From NCBI GenBank assembly GCA_050949055.1, contig JBMNFA010000003.1, forward strand, positions 1 to 64,000: 64,000 nt of DNA. Direction: 5' to 3'. The stretch is from JAEZJZ01 sp050949055. Its GTDB lineage: Bacteria; Bacillota; UBA994; UBA5500. Below are positions 1-9,011 of this stretch, piece after piece (the first letter of the stretch is position 1; every line of letters starts with the position of its first letter). Position numbers and translations under genes: made by a program. Below the pieces are notes generated by a model that was not told the DNA's origin, searched no databases, and saw only the letters and a list, made by a program, of their open reading frames with translations.

Positions 1-96
1 TTATGTTAACAAAAAGAGTGATTACTAAAGGAGTTTGTGAGGTATCGCTTGGCAGATGCGCCCGGGCGAGTCACCCTACCCCCGGGTTTTCCGAGC

Positions 97-131
97 AAAA
101 AAACAACAGACGGGGATGGCCCCGTCTGTTG
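97..131 (-). terminator. Rho-independent terminator of the racemase operon
   Basis: A 12-bp stem (CAACAGACGGGG paired with CCCCGTCTGTTG, positions 104-131, ATGG/CCAT loop) is followed on the minus strand by seven T residues. It lies just past the racemase stop codon at 139 and would end the three-gene minus-strand operon. Confidence 0.85.
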
Positions 132-138
132 CCTATGC

Positions 139-830
139 TTAAGAGAGCATGTAGTCCAAGATAGCCTCGATATGGATCTGGGCGGTATCCAGGAGCAGCA
201 CATCCAGATCGCCCTCCTTGATGATCAGCGGCAGTTCCGTGCAGCCGAGGACCAAGGCATCGGCGTTTTTCTCGGAAATCAACTTCCTGGCAATCTCCAA
301 CATCTGCTGCTTCTCCTCGGGCAACACGATCCCTTCCTGCAGATGGGGAAAGATAATGTTATGGATAGCGGCCTGGTCCTCTGCCGTGGGAACAAAGGCG
401 TCGATGCCATGGCGGGCAAAGGCAGCGGTGTACAGACCGCTGCTCATGGTGAAAGCTGTTCCGAAGACCACCACGCTGTGACAGTGATTGCGCCGAGCCT
501 GCCGACAGGTCTCCTCGATCATGCTGATCACCGGTATCGGCGATTGGCTGCTGACCTGATCAAAGACGATATGCGCTGTGTTCGCCGCCATCGCCGCAAA
601 CTCCGCCCCGCCGCCCACCAGGCACTCGATCGACTGCCGCAAGCGGCGGGTGAACGTCTCCCAGTCCTTGGCCGCCGTCAGGTTGTACATCTCTGTCAGA
701 TCCAGGCTATCGATAATCATCCGCGGGTATTCGTCGCCAGACACCCGGCGGCGATAACCTGCGACGATCCCCTGATAATATCCAGGGTTGACTCTGGGCC
801 AATTCCGCCCACCAAGCCGAGTTTCTTCAT
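139..830 (-). pseudogene. Aspartate/glutamate racemase family protein, broken by a frameshift
   Basis: The family interconverts L- and D-aspartate or glutamate without a cofactor, using paired cysteines. Translation should start at the ATG at 830 and reads MKKLGLVGGIGPESTLD, a typical racemase N-terminus. About 17 codons later, near 780, the rest of the protein (YYQGIVAGY onward) continues in the -1 frame, as if one base were missing in GGATATTATC. The second active-site motif VLGCTELPL is present near the C-terminus. The first motif reads AANTAH, with Ala where many members have Cys, a variant also found in intact relatives. The start codon overlaps the GNAT stop as ATGA, so the two are translationally coupled. 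With one base restored the protein would have a normal length of about 230 residues. The break may be real or a sequence error. Confidence 0.85.
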
Positions 831-1255
831 TGGCTGACACCTGCTCTGGCTTGAGGGGGCATCTGCGCCGCAAGATGCTTGCGGAAGACCATGCCATGGG
901 ACCTAAGCATGCCGAAGCGCTGGTAATACGGCTGCATATCTTGGTCACAGGTGAGGTCAATATTCGGAATGTCCTCCAGGTGCCCGAACATCCGCTGCAA
1001 TAGTTCCGACCCGATGCCCTGCTTCTGATGGGACGGCAGCACCTCCAACGTGGGGATGAACGCAAACTGGCTGCCATCAGAAAGGCAGTTGACGAACCCT
1101 ACCGCTTGACCGCCATCGATGGCCAGCACAAAATGATAGCTGTTCTTGAGCACCGCAAACAGTTCCTCTCCGCTGAGGGGATATCTCCAGCCAACGCAGA
1201 GGTGGTTCAGCATCTCTGGGCGGATGCCTTCGAGGTTAGTCTGAAAATTGCTCAT
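827..1255 (-). CDS. GNAT family N-acetyltransferase
   Basis: This 142-residue protein should transfer an acetyl group from acetyl-CoA to an amine; the acceptor is unknown. The acetyl-CoA loop is visible around residues 71-90 as EVLPSHQKQGIGSELLQRM, matching the GNAT motif A pattern (Q/R-x-x-G-x-G/A). A PYYQRFGM segment near residue 110 matches the motif B region. The protein spans a single minimal GNAT domain. It starts at an ATG that overlaps the stop of the upstream gene (ATGA at 1252-1255) and ends in another ATGA overlap with the racemase, so all three genes form one coupled minus-strand operon. I see no independent Shine-Dalgarno sequence, which fits coupling. Acetylation of a small metabolite handled by the racemase is possible but only inference. 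Confidence 0.85.
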   Translation of the reverse strand: MSNFQTNLEGIRPEMLNHLCVGWRYPLSGEELFAVLKNSYHFVLAIDGGQAVGFVNCLSDGSQFAFIPTLEVLPSHQKQGIGSELLQRMFGHLEDIPNIDLTCDQDMQPYYQRFGMLRSHGMVFRKHLAAQMPPQARAGVSQ

Positions 1256-1797
1256 CGCGGCTTACAGATGATCTCCGACACCCAAGTATCCATGATGTAG
1301 CTGGCATGGGCCGGGCGCACGATGATAGCGGTATCTGCCCCCCTCTTAGTGCCGGCCACGGCGATGACATCTTCACCATAGGGGATGAGACCTGCGTCCA
1401 AAGCCATCACGGCAATCTCAACGGCCACTTTGGTCCCTTGCCCCAACATCTTCAGCGTATTGGCGATGATGCTGGCAGGATATGCCCCTTGAAAGCGCCG
1501 ATTGACTCCCCGCTCGGCTCCGCCAAACAACAGGCTGCCCGTATAGACACTGACTCCTTTTGACTGCAGCTCATGACGCTTCTCCGGGCTCATCTCCTGA
1601 TGTCCGGGTTCCCTAAAGCCGTTCGGATGGGTGACGCAGACCACCTGGGCACCGCAATCCACGAACCGCTCAGCAGTAACCCCTTCGTTGGAAGCTACCA
1701 CAATGTACTTGATGCCCCTCTCCCTGGTTGTCTGGATGGCGGCCGCCACCGTCGCTTCCGTGTTCTCTGGACCAGGCTGTGCAAAATACATCCTCAT
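1252..1797 (-). CDS. Pyruvate-kinase C-terminal-domain-like protein
   Basis: This 181-residue protein resembles the stand-alone relatives of the pyruvate kinase alpha/beta (C-terminal) domain found in bacteria and archaea; their biochemical role is not established. The visible hallmark is the N-terminal stretch PGPENTEATVAAAIQTT followed by a strand-turn segment (IKYIVVASNEG) resembling the allosteric fold of pyruvate kinase. The C-terminus has VIAVAGTKRGADTAIIVRPA, where the equivalent domain of the kinase binds a phosphorylated effector. No catalytic barrel is present, so it is not a pyruvate kinase. The ATG at 1797 has an upstream AAAGGTG ribosome site. It is the first gene of the operon with the acetyltransferase and the racemase. 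The family assignment is fairly safe; the function is open. Confidence 0.8.
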   Translation of the reverse strand: MRMYFAQPGPENTEATVAAAIQTTRERGIKYIVVASNEGVTAERFVDCGAQVVCVTHPNGFREPGHQEMSPEKRHELQSKGVSVYTGSLLFGGAERGVNRRFQGAYPASIIANTLKMLGQGTKVAVEIAVMALDAGLIPYGEDVIAVAGTKRGADTAIIVRPAHASYIMDTWVSEIICKPR

Positions 1798-1923
1798 TCA
1801 CACCTTTCGTAAGAATAGTTGCCGCCAGGCAGTTACCCTTATTTTTTGCCATGGGCCAAGCAAAACCCTGCTCAGGCGTGAAGCTGATTGCCATATTCGC
1901 TTAGGCGTTCCCCATCCGTCCCG

Positions 1924-2433
1924 TCAAGCAGCGGGTGTCTCTTCGCCTCTATTCCTTCTCTTCTTGAACTCGGTAATCAGGGCGGTGCTATGACCCATTG
2001 GGCAAACCTGACACCAACTGCGCGGGCTAAACAACACACCCATCAATACACCGAGGGCCAAGGATGACATCATCACGCGAAAAATCGCGCCTGCAACCGC
2101 CATCACCACGTTCGGTTGCTGCACAGCCCGGAACAAGGACACAGAAAACATCACCAGCATCCATCCTAACAGCACATGCTTCGCTTTACGGGTGCGCAGA
2201 AATGGCGGCATTGGCCAGCGCAGGCTGACGTACTTCAGGAAGCGCCCCAGCAGCGAGCCGCGAGGGCAGTACTTCGAGCAGTGCACCTTGCCTCTACCCC
2301 GCAAGGCCTGATACAAAGGCGCTCCCATGCACAGAAAACCCAACAGGCCAAAGCGTAGATCAACCACCGAGAGGCCGATAAACAGCAGCAAGAGCACCCA
2401 AGTCCACGTCTGGTGATTCTTGACTCTCCTCAT
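1924..2433 (-). CDS. Small membrane protein with NapH/NosR-like Fe-S cysteine motifs
   Basis: About 169 residues with roughly four hydrophobic helices. Two cysteine clusters are visible: CSKYCPRGS after the first pair of helices, and CQVCPMGH near the C-terminus. CxxxCP and CxxCP next to membrane helices are typical of the polyferredoxin membrane proteins NapH, NosR and CcoG, which pass electrons across the membrane. This protein is much shorter than those families and lacks the usual pair of soluble 4Fe-4S ferredoxin repeats, so it is a reduced relative. I chose the ATG at 2433 because GGGGGA lies 7 bases upstream; an earlier ATG at 2448 is possible. It stands alone between the racemase operon and the aminotransferase. 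Its redox partner is unknown. Confidence 0.65.
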   Translation of the reverse strand: MRRVKNHQTWTWVLLLLFIGLSVVDLRFGLLGFLCMGAPLYQALRGRGKVHCSKYCPRGSLLGRFLKYVSLRWPMPPFLRTRKAKHVLLGWMLVMFSVSLFRAVQQPNVVMAVAGAIFRVMMSSLALGVLMGVLFSPRSWCQVCPMGHSTALITEFKKRRNRGEETPAA

Positions 2434-2642
2434 TTCCCATTCCCCCATTTATCTAGATAATATGATATAGGCGCATGTGTCTATTCTACTGGCCCAAGCC
2501 CAGCGATGCAACTCTGCAAACAGAAGACCAGGTTCAGCGAGCTAAATCCTGGTCTGGTTATCCATACTATATAAGCAGTGCTGATTAACGGCGAACTTTC
2601 AAAGATGGTTGGCCTGGCTGAGCAACTTATCCCGCTACTGCC

Positions 2643-3788
2643 TTATCCGCGCGCTCGTTTCCATTGCTCCAACAGCTGGACAAAGGCGTCCACATCCTCG
2701 CGGTTGTTGTATATGCCTAGCGAAGCTCTGATCATGTTTCTGCGCAAGGTGGTGATAGCCTTATGCTCCATCAGGTAGCCATGCAATTCACGTGCGCCTT
2801 CAGCCTGGAAGCAGAGAATGGCAGAACGCCAAGGGCCCAAAAGCGGGCTGGCCACGGTGAAACCGGCTGCCTGCAGTGCGTTGCCCAGATACTCGTTCAA
2901 GCTGAGCAGGCGCGCCTCGACGCGCTGCATTCCCAATCCGAGGAGAAATTTAAGCGAATGGTTGAGCACGGTAATCCCCAGGTAGTTGTAGTTTCCTATT
3001 TCAAACTTTCTGGCACTATGCGCTTGGTCCAGTTTGTATGTAATCCGGTCGTATTCGATCTGAGCTGCCATACCCATACCGGCGCGGGCGACATAGACCG
3101 GCTCCAGCTGGTCCATAATCTCTCTGCGCACATAGACCAAACCCACCCCATGGGGGCAGAACAGGGACTTGTGCCCGCTGGTGCAGAGCACATCGACGCC
3201 CCAATCCTTGACATCCACTTGCATCGTTCCCACCGATTGTACCGCATCTACCACCGTATAGATTCCACGCTCTCTGCAGAGTTTCACCAGGCGCTTGATG
3301 TCATTTCTGGTGCCCGGGGCGTAGGTGGTAGAAGATACGGATAGCACCCGTGTGCTATCGTCAACCACCTCTTCAAGGGCATCCACCGTCACCTGGCCGC
3401 CTTCTGTGGGTATCCATTTCACCCGTACGCCCCTTTTCTCCAGGTTCAACCAGCAATAGACGTTATTTGGGTGTTCATTCTCGTTTAATAGCACTGTATC
3501 GCCCGGCTGCAGCGGCAGGCAGTTGGCAGCTATGTTCAATCCCTCAGAGGTATTCTTGGTAAAGGCAATCTCATCGGGGTGCGCGTTGATCAGCTGAGCG
3601 AAGTTTGCCCTTGCCTCTTCCAGGGTCTCAAACCATTCATTCTTATCCCCGCCGAAGCGCTGCTGTTTATCCACATAGTCTGCGATCGCAGCGGTGCTGA
3701 ACAGCGGCAGCGCGCATTTGTTCGCCAGGTCAAAGTAGATGTAATCCTGGGCCACCGCAAACTGAGCTCTTACTTCCTGCCAATCCAT
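2643..3788 (-). CDS. Class V aminotransferase (cysteine-desulfurase-like)
   Basis: A PLP-dependent enzyme of about 381 residues in the aminotransferase class V / NifS-SufS superfamily. Visible features are the N-terminal YFDLANKCALPL, the TKNTSEGLNIAA loop, the aspartate in VVDAVQSVG that holds the PLP ring, and the SGHKSLFCPHG segment whose lysine forms the Schiff base. The C-terminal IRASLGIYNNREDVD matches the substrate-binding arginine region. A conserved desulfurase cysteine loop of the SufS type is not obvious, so it may use another amino acid such as kynurenine, isopenicillin-type substrates or selenocysteine. The ATG at 3788 is preferred because GGAGGAGAG lies 8 bases upstream; a GTG at 3809 overlaps that ribosome site. 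No SufU/IscU partner is adjacent. Confidence 0.85.
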   Translation of the reverse strand: MDWQEVRAQFAVAQDYIYFDLANKCALPLFSTAAIADYVDKQQRFGGDKNEWFETLEEARANFAQLINAHPDEIAFTKNTSEGLNIAANCLPLQPGDTVLLNENEHPNNVYCWLNLEKRGVRVKWIPTEGGQVTVDALEEVVDDSTRVLSVSSTTYAPGTRNDIKRLVKLCRERGIYTVVDAVQSVGTMQVDVKDWGVDVLCTSGHKSLFCPHGVGLVYVRREIMDQLEPVYVARAGMGMAAQIEYDRITYKLDQAHSARKFEIGNYNYLGITVLNHSLKFLLGLGMQRVEARLLSLNEYLGNALQAAGFTVASPLLGPWRSAILCFQAEGARELHGYLMEHKAITTLRRNMIRASLGIYNNREDVDAFVQLLEQWKRARG

Positions 3789-3825
3789 AGCCGCTCTCTC
3801 CTCCTCCACTCTTCTCTGTGCAACC

Positions 3826-3889
3826 GGACACTGGGGACGGTTCTATTGTCCGTCCCCAGTCGGACAAACAGAACCGTCCCCATGTCCAG
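3826..3889. repeat. GGGGAC/GTCCCC-type palindromic repeat downstream of ileS
   Basis: Two inverted GGGGACGG / CCGTCCCC arms occur here together with the unit GAACCGTCCCCATGTCC (around 3871). The same unit recurs at about 7056, on the other side of ileS. It begins three bases beyond the ileS stop codon. Similar short palindromes are found elsewhere in this window at gene ends. Confidence 0.75.
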
Positions 3890-3891
3890 TC

Positions 3892-6800
3892 TTATAGCCG
3901 TTCCGTCTTGATGCCGGTCAAATGGCCGTTCAAGTCCTGCTGCCCCAGCGACGGGTCAGTCACCCTCTGGATGCTGCGTGCCAAGGTCTCCTGCCTGATG
4001 TATTCAGCAAAGGCCTCCACCGCAGCGGCCACCTCATCGTCACCGTCAAAGGTGATGCTGATCTCGTCAGTCAGTTGATAATCGTTGCGCTTGCGCAACT
4101 GCTGCACCTTGGAGATGAACTCCCGGGCAAGGCCCTCGTCAATCAACTCCTGGGTGAGGGTGGTATCCAGAATGACGAAGCGCCCCTTGTCCATAGCCAC
4201 AGTGAAACCTTCCCGCGCGGAGATGGCTACATCCACCATCTCTTGGTCCAGCTCCACTTCGCTGTCACCTAACGTCACCTTGATCGTTTCCCCCGCCTCC
4301 AGGCGAGACGCAACTTCCGCACCATTCATCTTAGCCAGCACACCACTGAGCAACTTGATCTTTGGCCCCAGCTTTGGCCCGGCCACGCGGAAATTGGGTT
4401 TCAAGCGATAGTCCATATACTCGCTGAGATTGTTGACAAACTCGGCCTGCTTGATGTTCAGCTCTTCCTCGATCAACGGGACCAGACCGCCACTGAGCAA
4501 CTCCTGGTATTTGCCATCCACCAGGATCTTCTGCAGCGGCTGGCGCACCTTAATCCTGACCTGCTCGCGCGCAGCCCGTCCCAGGCCAACCAGATCGCGG
4601 GCCAAGTCCATGCGCTCCTCCACGTTGCCGTCGAGCAGTTCCTCTGCCGCCACCGGGAACTCGGCCAGGTGCACCGAGGGACCGTCGGTCAGGTTGCGGT
4701 AGATCTCCTCGGCCAGGAAAGGGGCGAAGGGGGCCATCAGGCGACAGACGCCCGCCAGCACCTCGTAAGTGGTGCTATAGACTGCCCGCTTGTCATCGTC
4801 CAGTTCCGACGCCCAGAAGCGGCGCCTAGCCCGCCGGATATACCAGTTGGACAGATCCTCAATCACAAACTCCTGGATGCGGCGCACCGCGCGGGTGAGG
4901 TCGTAAGCCGCCATCGCTTCCCGCACTCCCTGGATTAGGCTGTTGTATTTGGACAGGATCCAGCGGTCCAGTTCCGGCCGCTCCCCATATGGCACGTCGA
5001 ACTCACGGGGATCTAGCCCATCGGTGTTGGCGTAGAGCACGAAGAAAGCGTAAACGTTACGCAGCGTACCAAAGAACTTGCTGGCGGTCTCCTTCAACCC
5101 TTCTTCGTCGAAGCGGGTGGGCACCCAGGAAGGAGAAGTGTGCAGCAAGTACCAGCGCACCGCATCGGCCCCGTAGCGTTCGAACAGTTCGAAGGGGTCG
5201 ACCGTGTTCCCCCGCGACTTGGACATCTTCTTGCCCTCTTTGTCCAGGATCAGATCGTTGACCAGCACCCGTTTGTACGGGGACTTGCCAGTGATAAAAG
5301 TGGAGATGGCCAACAGCGAATAGAACCAGCCGCGGGTCTGATCGATAGCTTCACAAATGAAGTCCGCCGGGAATTGCTCGGCAAACAGCTCCTGATTCTC
5401 AAACGGGTAGTGATACTGGGCGAAGGGCATGGCCCCGCTGTCAAACCAGCAGTCGATCACGTCAGGCACCCGGGTCATCTCGCCACCGCACTGGGTGCAC
5501 TTGAGATGAACCCGGTCTATATGCGGCCGGTGCAGATCCAGGTCTGCATCGATCTTCTCAACCGCCCGCTCCATCAGCTCCTGGCGGGAACCGACCGAAT
5601 CCACATGGCCGCAGTCGCAGCGCCAAATGTTCAGGGGAGTACCCCAATAGCGGGTGCGGGACAGGGCCCAGTCGTTGAGGTTTTCCAGCCAGTTGCCGAA
5701 GCGCTTCTCACCCACAAAGGGCGGATACCATTCAACGCTGTTGTTGTTGGCGATCAGCTGATCCTTCAGCTTGGTCATCTCGATGTACCAGCCAGGCTTG
5801 GCGTAGTAGAGCAAGGGGGTGGAGCAGCGCCAGCAGTGGGGATAGTTATGCTCCATCCTCTGTTTACTATACAGCTTGCCCTCGGCATGCAGCCACTTGA
5901 TGATCTCCACATCGGCGTCGATTACGAACATGCCTTTCCAGGGGGTGTCGGTGTATTTTCCGGTAGTATCCACCGGATTCAACACCGGCAGGCCATACCT
6001 CTGCCCCACCTGATAGTCATCCTCGCCAAAGGCAGGGGCCATATGCACGATGCCGGTGCCGTCCTCGGTGGTGACAAAGTCAGCCACGGTGACGAAGAAC
6101 GCAGGTTTGTCCGGGGTGAGGAAGGGCATCAGTTGCTCGTACTGCACCCTCTCCAAGTTTTTACCCTGCACCCTGTCCACCACCCGATAGTCCTCACCCA
6201 GCACCTGCTCCAGCAGGTTCTCGGCCAGGATATACACTTTGCCGTTCTGCTCGGCCTTGGCATAGGTCACATTCGGGTTGACGCAGAGACAGACATTGGA
6301 GGCCAGCGTCCAGGGAGTGGTGGTCCAAGCCAGGAAGTACTCATTGTCTGCATCCTTGCGCTTGAAGGGCACGATTACCGTGTTGGATTTGATCTCCTTG
6401 TACCCCTGAGCCACCTCGTGGGAGGCCAGGCCGGTGCCGCAGCGCGGGCAGTAAGGCAGAATCTTGTGGCCCTCATACAGCAGCCCTTCCTGGAAAAAGC
6501 GGTTGAGCAGCCACCACACCGATTCGATATAGTTGTTGTCCAAAGTGATGTAAGGATTCTCCATGTCCAGCAGGTAACCCATCTTGCGCGACATGTCCCG
6601 CCAGGCCTTTTCATAGGTGAAGACAGAGTGTCGGCATTGTTCGTTGAAGCGATCAATGCCATAGTCCTCGATCTCCTGCTTGCTGGACAGCTTCAGCTGC
6701 TTCTCCACCTCGATCTCCACCGGCAACCCATGAGTATCCCAGCCGGCTTTCCGCTTCACTTGATAGCCGTTCATGGTCTGGTATTTGCAGACAGCATCCT

Positions 6801-6996
6801 TCAGCGTGCGGGAGATGACGTGATGGATACCCGGCCGGCCATTGGCGGTCGGCGGTCCCTCATAGAACACAAAGGGCTGGTTGCCCTCACGGCTGGTCAC
6901 TGTCTGTTGCAGCAGGTCTATTGAATCCCAGTAGTTGGACGTGGATTCTTCCCTTGCTGCAACTGGCTGGCCCGATAATTCTCTGAATTTCTGCAC
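3892..6996 (-). CDS. ileS: Isoleucyl-tRNA synthetase
   Basis: Charges tRNA-Ile with isoleucine in the cytoplasm. The 1034-residue length is that of the long, eukaryote-like type of IleS (about 1030-1060 residues) rather than the roughly 920-residue type; the long type is known in other bacteria for natural mupirocin resistance. Visible motifs: PPTANGRPGIHHV near residue 48 (HIGH region), the editing-domain segment TTPWTLASNVCL around 225-237, and KKMSKSRGNTVDP near residue 597. The C-terminal region carries the anticodon-binding domain (LDRWILSKYNSL, NWYIRRARRRFW). I read the start as GTG at 6996, preceded by GGAGAAGGTG. The gene is transcribed through a T-box leader at 7088-7330, so expression should rise when uncharged tRNA-Ile accumulates. 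A palindromic repeat follows the stop. Confidence 0.97.
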   Translation of the reverse strand: MQKFRELSGQPVAAREESTSNYWDSIDLLQQTVTSREGNQPFVFYEGPPTANGRPGIHHVISRTLKDAVCKYQTMNGYQVKRKAGWDTHGLPVEIEVEKQLKLSSKQEIEDYGIDRFNEQCRHSVFTYEKAWRDMSRKMGYLLDMENPYITLDNNYIESVWWLLNRFFQEGLLYEGHKILPYCPRCGTGLASHEVAQGYKEIKSNTVIVPFKRKDADNEYFLAWTTTPWTLASNVCLCVNPNVTYAKAEQNGKVYILAENLLEQVLGEDYRVVDRVQGKNLERVQYEQLMPFLTPDKPAFFVTVADFVTTEDGTGIVHMAPAFGEDDYQVGQRYGLPVLNPVDTTGKYTDTPWKGMFVIDADVEIIKWLHAEGKLYSKQRMEHNYPHCWRCSTPLLYYAKPGWYIEMTKLKDQLIANNNSVEWYPPFVGEKRFGNWLENLNDWALSRTRYWGTPLNIWRCDCGHVDSVGSRQELMERAVEKIDADLDLHRPHIDRVHLKCTQCGGEMTRVPDVIDCWFDSGAMPFAQYHYPFENQELFAEQFPADFICEAIDQTRGWFYSLLAISTFITGKSPYKRVLVNDLILDKEGKKMSKSRGNTVDPFELFERYGADAVRWYLLHTSPSWVPTRFDEEGLKETASKFFGTLRNVYAFFVLYANTDGLDPREFDVPYGERPELDRWILSKYNSLIQGVREAMAAYDLTRAVRRIQEFVIEDLSNWYIRRARRRFWASELDDDKRAVYSTTYEVLAGVCRLMAPFAPFLAEEIYRNLTDGPSVHLAEFPVAAEELLDGNVEERMDLARDLVGLGRAAREQVRIKVRQPLQKILVDGKYQELLSGGLVPLIEEELNIKQAEFVNNLSEYMDYRLKPNFRVAGPKLGPKIKLLSGVLAKMNGAEVASRLEAGETIKVTLGDSEVELDQEMVDVAISAREGFTVAMDKGRFVILDTTLTQELIDEGLAREFISKVQQLRKRNDYQLTDEISITFDGDDEVAAAVEAFAEYIRQETLARSIQRVTDPSLGQQDLNGHLTGIKTERL

Positions 6997-7087
6997 TGTA
7001 AATCACCTTCTCCTCTGTAATGATGTAAGACACTGCGAGCCTTGTGGACACCAGAACCGTCCCCATGTCCAGGCAGCCAAAATGGCA

Positions 7088-7330
7088 ACAAAAAAGCCCT
7101 GGATATAAATCCAGGGACGATCAAGCCGCGGTACCACCCTGCTTACAGGAGGCGCGAACACTCCTGTCGCTCGTGCTGCCGATAACGCCTGCCAGCGGGT
7201 TGCCTTACTGCCAATTCGGGCAACCGGCTCCGGGATGATCTTCACCTCTTTCTAGCATGGCAACCTCGCACCATCCGGTTGCCTCTCTGTGCATGCTTGG
7301 AAAGGCTACTCTTCCCATCATCGCCATAGA
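7088..7330 (-). promoter_or_regulatory. T-box leader (isoleucine) of ileS
   Basis: The minus strand carries the T-box sequence AGGGTGGTACCGCG (7127-7140), whose TGGT can pair with the acceptor end of uncharged tRNA. A terminator stem CCCTGGA/TCCAGGG with six T residues lies directly downstream (7090-7117). Upstream is a stem I-like region containing GTGAAGATCATC. The ATC at 7237-7239 is a plausible isoleucine specifier codon and agrees with the downstream ileS gene. The antiterminator wins when uncharged tRNA-Ile binds. Confidence 0.93.
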
Positions 7331-7347
7331 CTAAATCCTATTACCGT

Positions 7348-7376
7348 ATGATAAACCGAGCGCCGGTCAAAGTCAA
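7348..7376 (-). promoter_or_regulatory. Sigma-A promoter of the ileS T-box transcript
   Basis: On the minus strand TTGACT (7376-7371) and TATCAT (7353-7348) are separated by exactly 17 bp. The expected start point near 7341 lies just upstream of the T-box stem I. Both hexamers are close to the vegetative consensus. Confidence 0.7.
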
Positions 7377-7377
7377 A

Positions 7378-7408
7378 TGCAAAAACGGGGACTGTCCCCG
7401 TTTTTGCA
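7378..7408. repeat. 31-bp perfect palindrome at the end of the ABC ATPase gene
   Basis: TGCAAAAACGGGGAC and its reverse complement flank a single central T. It starts immediately after the stop codon of the ABC ATPase gene (7409) and ends in a T5 run, so it can act as a terminator for that gene. A near-identical copy lies at 13736-13766. Confidence 0.85.
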
Positions 7409-8152
7409 CTATTCGCCTGCGTGGAGGGTTCGTTTCAAGAACTGGCGGGTGCGCTCCTGGCGAGGATTGCTGAAGATTTCGGCGGGAGCGCCTTCTTCCG
7501 CGATCACGCCTTGGTCCATGAACACCACCCGGTCGGCAGCTTCTCTGGCGAAACCCATCTCGTGGGTGACCACCAGCATGGTCAGACCGCTGGCCGCCAG
7601 CGTCTCCATCACCTTCAGCACCTCCCCCACCATCTCCGGGTCGAGAGAGGAAGTGGGCTCATCAAACAGCATCACGTCGGGTTCCATGGCCAGCGCCCGG
7701 GCAATAGCCACCCGCTGCTTCTGTCCCCCGGACAGCTGCCGTGGTTTGGCGTGGATGTACTGCTCCATACCCACCACCCGCAGATACTTCATAGCTACCT
7801 CCTCGGCCTCAGCCCGGCTGCGTCCGAGCACCTTGACCTGCCCCACGACGCAGTTTTGGAGCACATCATGGTTATTGAACAGATTGAACTGCTGGAAAAC
7901 CATTCCCAGTTTGGCGCGGTTGGCATAGACGCCCCGCCGGTCGTGCAAAATGTTGTTTCCCCGGTAGATGACCTCCCCACCGCTCGGCTGCTCCAACAGG
8001 TTGATACAGCGCAGCAGGGTCGACTTGCCCGAGCCGGAGGAACCGATGATGCAGACCACCTCGCGCTGATTGACGGAGAAATTGATGTCCCGCAGCACCT
8101 CGTGCGTACCAAAAGACTTGCTTAAGTGCCTAATCTCTACTACTGGTTCCAT
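7409..8152 (-). CDS. Polar amino acid ABC transporter, ATP-binding protein (probably lysine uptake)
   Basis: The ATPase of an importer of the GlnQ/HisP type, about 247 residues. Visible are Walker A GSSGSGKST (about residues 37-45), the Q-loop region FQQFNLF, the signature LSGGQKQR, Walker B VMLFDEPTSSLDP and the switch histidine in VVTHEMGFA. It forms one minus-strand operon with the permease (8170) and the binding protein (9012), all downstream of a lysine riboswitch, so lysine or a close relative is the likely substrate. The ATG at 8152 is used, with AGGTG 6 bases upstream; a GTG at 8161 directly behind GGGAGG is an alternative. The gene ends exactly at a palindrome that can serve as terminator. 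Confidence 0.93.
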   Translation of the reverse strand: MEPVVEIRHLSKSFGTHEVLRDINFSVNQREVVCIIGSSGSGKSTLLRCINLLEQPSGGEVIYRGNNILHDRRGVYANRAKLGMVFQQFNLFNNHDVLQNCVVGQVKVLGRSRAEAEEVAMKYLRVVGMEQYIHAKPRQLSGGQKQRVAIARALAMEPDVMLFDEPTSSLDPEMVGEVLKVMETLAASGLTMLVVTHEMGFAREAADRVVFMDQGVIAEEGAPAEIFSNPRQERTRQFLKRTLHAGE

Positions 8153-8169
8153 GCTGTTCACCTGCCTCC

Positions 8170-8949
8170 CTAATACTGTCCCTGGATAGCCTGCTTCTTG
8201 CGCAGAATATCCTCTGGAGTCGCAACCTGCATCTGGTTGGCGTAGAGGTTGTAGTTCTCAGGGCCATCCAGCCTGCGTTCGGCATAGCGTAAAATACGAG
8301 TGACGGTGAAGGTCATTACGAAGTAGAGCACACTGGACACGAAGAAGGTCTCAAGAGTGTGAAAGTTTGCCCCGGCCACAGACTTGGACTGAAAAAACAG
8401 TTCGCTGACGGAAATGACATTCAACACCGATGTATCCTTGATGTTGATCACAAACTCGTTACCGGTAGCCGGCAGAATATTGCGTACCACCTGAGGCAGG
8501 ACGACATAGGCCATTGTCTGCCAGTGATTCATACCAATCGCCTGAGCCGCTTCAAACTGCCCCCTATCGATGGAGATGATGCCTCCACGCACGATTTCGG
8601 CCATATAGGCGCCGGTATTGATGGACACGATCAGCAAAGCAGCGGTCAAGCGGTCCAAGTTCAGTCCCAGCGCAATGGCGGAACCGTAGTAGATGACCAT
8701 CGCTTGCACGATCATCGGCGTGCCACGAAAGACTTCGATGTAGGCGGATAGCACTGCATTCACTGCCCACAAAGCCACCTTGCCAACCCCCCGCCCGTGT
8801 GCCGGGATGGTACGAACCACCCCGACCAGCAACCCGATACAAAAGCCGGCAACAGTGCCGATGGTAGCGATCAGCAAGGTGATCCCTGCTCCACGCAAAA
8901 ACATAGGCCAGTATTGTGTCACAATCCTCATTACCCATTCCAGGTTCAT
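8170..8949 (-). CDS. Polar amino acid ABC transporter, permease protein (probably lysine uptake)
   Basis: Membrane component of 259 residues in the HisM/GlnP family. Hydrophobic segments lie at about residues 15-40, 60-85, 90-115 and 190-215. The conserved EAA loop is visible as EAAQAIGMNHWQTMAYVVLP, which contacts the ATPase. FRGTPMIVQAMVIYYG is also typical of the family. The ribosome site AAGGAGGGCG precedes the ATG. Only one permease gene is present, so the transporter probably works as a homodimer. It sits between the ATPase and binding-protein genes in a riboswitch-controlled operon. Confidence 0.93.
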   Translation of the reverse strand: MNLEWVMRIVTQYWPMFLRGAGITLLIATIGTVAGFCIGLLVGVVRTIPAHGRGVGKVALWAVNAVLSAYIEVFRGTPMIVQAMVIYYGSAIALGLNLDRLTAALLIVSINTGAYMAEIVRGGIISIDRGQFEAAQAIGMNHWQTMAYVVLPQVVRNILPATGNEFVINIKDTSVLNVISVSELFFQSKSVAGANFHTLETFFVSSVLYFVMTFTVTRILRYAERRLDGPENYNLYANQMQVATPEDILRKKQAIQGQY

Positions 8950-9011
8950 GGTCGCCCTCCTTAAGCGATGAGACCGAATACGCCGCAGAGCCGCATTCGG
9001 TCTCGCCCCTG

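Noticed and set aside
5140..6924. 594-residue open frame on the plus strand opposite ileS
   Set aside because: It mirrors the ileS codons, has no ribosome site and no family features; the ileS protein on the other strand is unmistakable.
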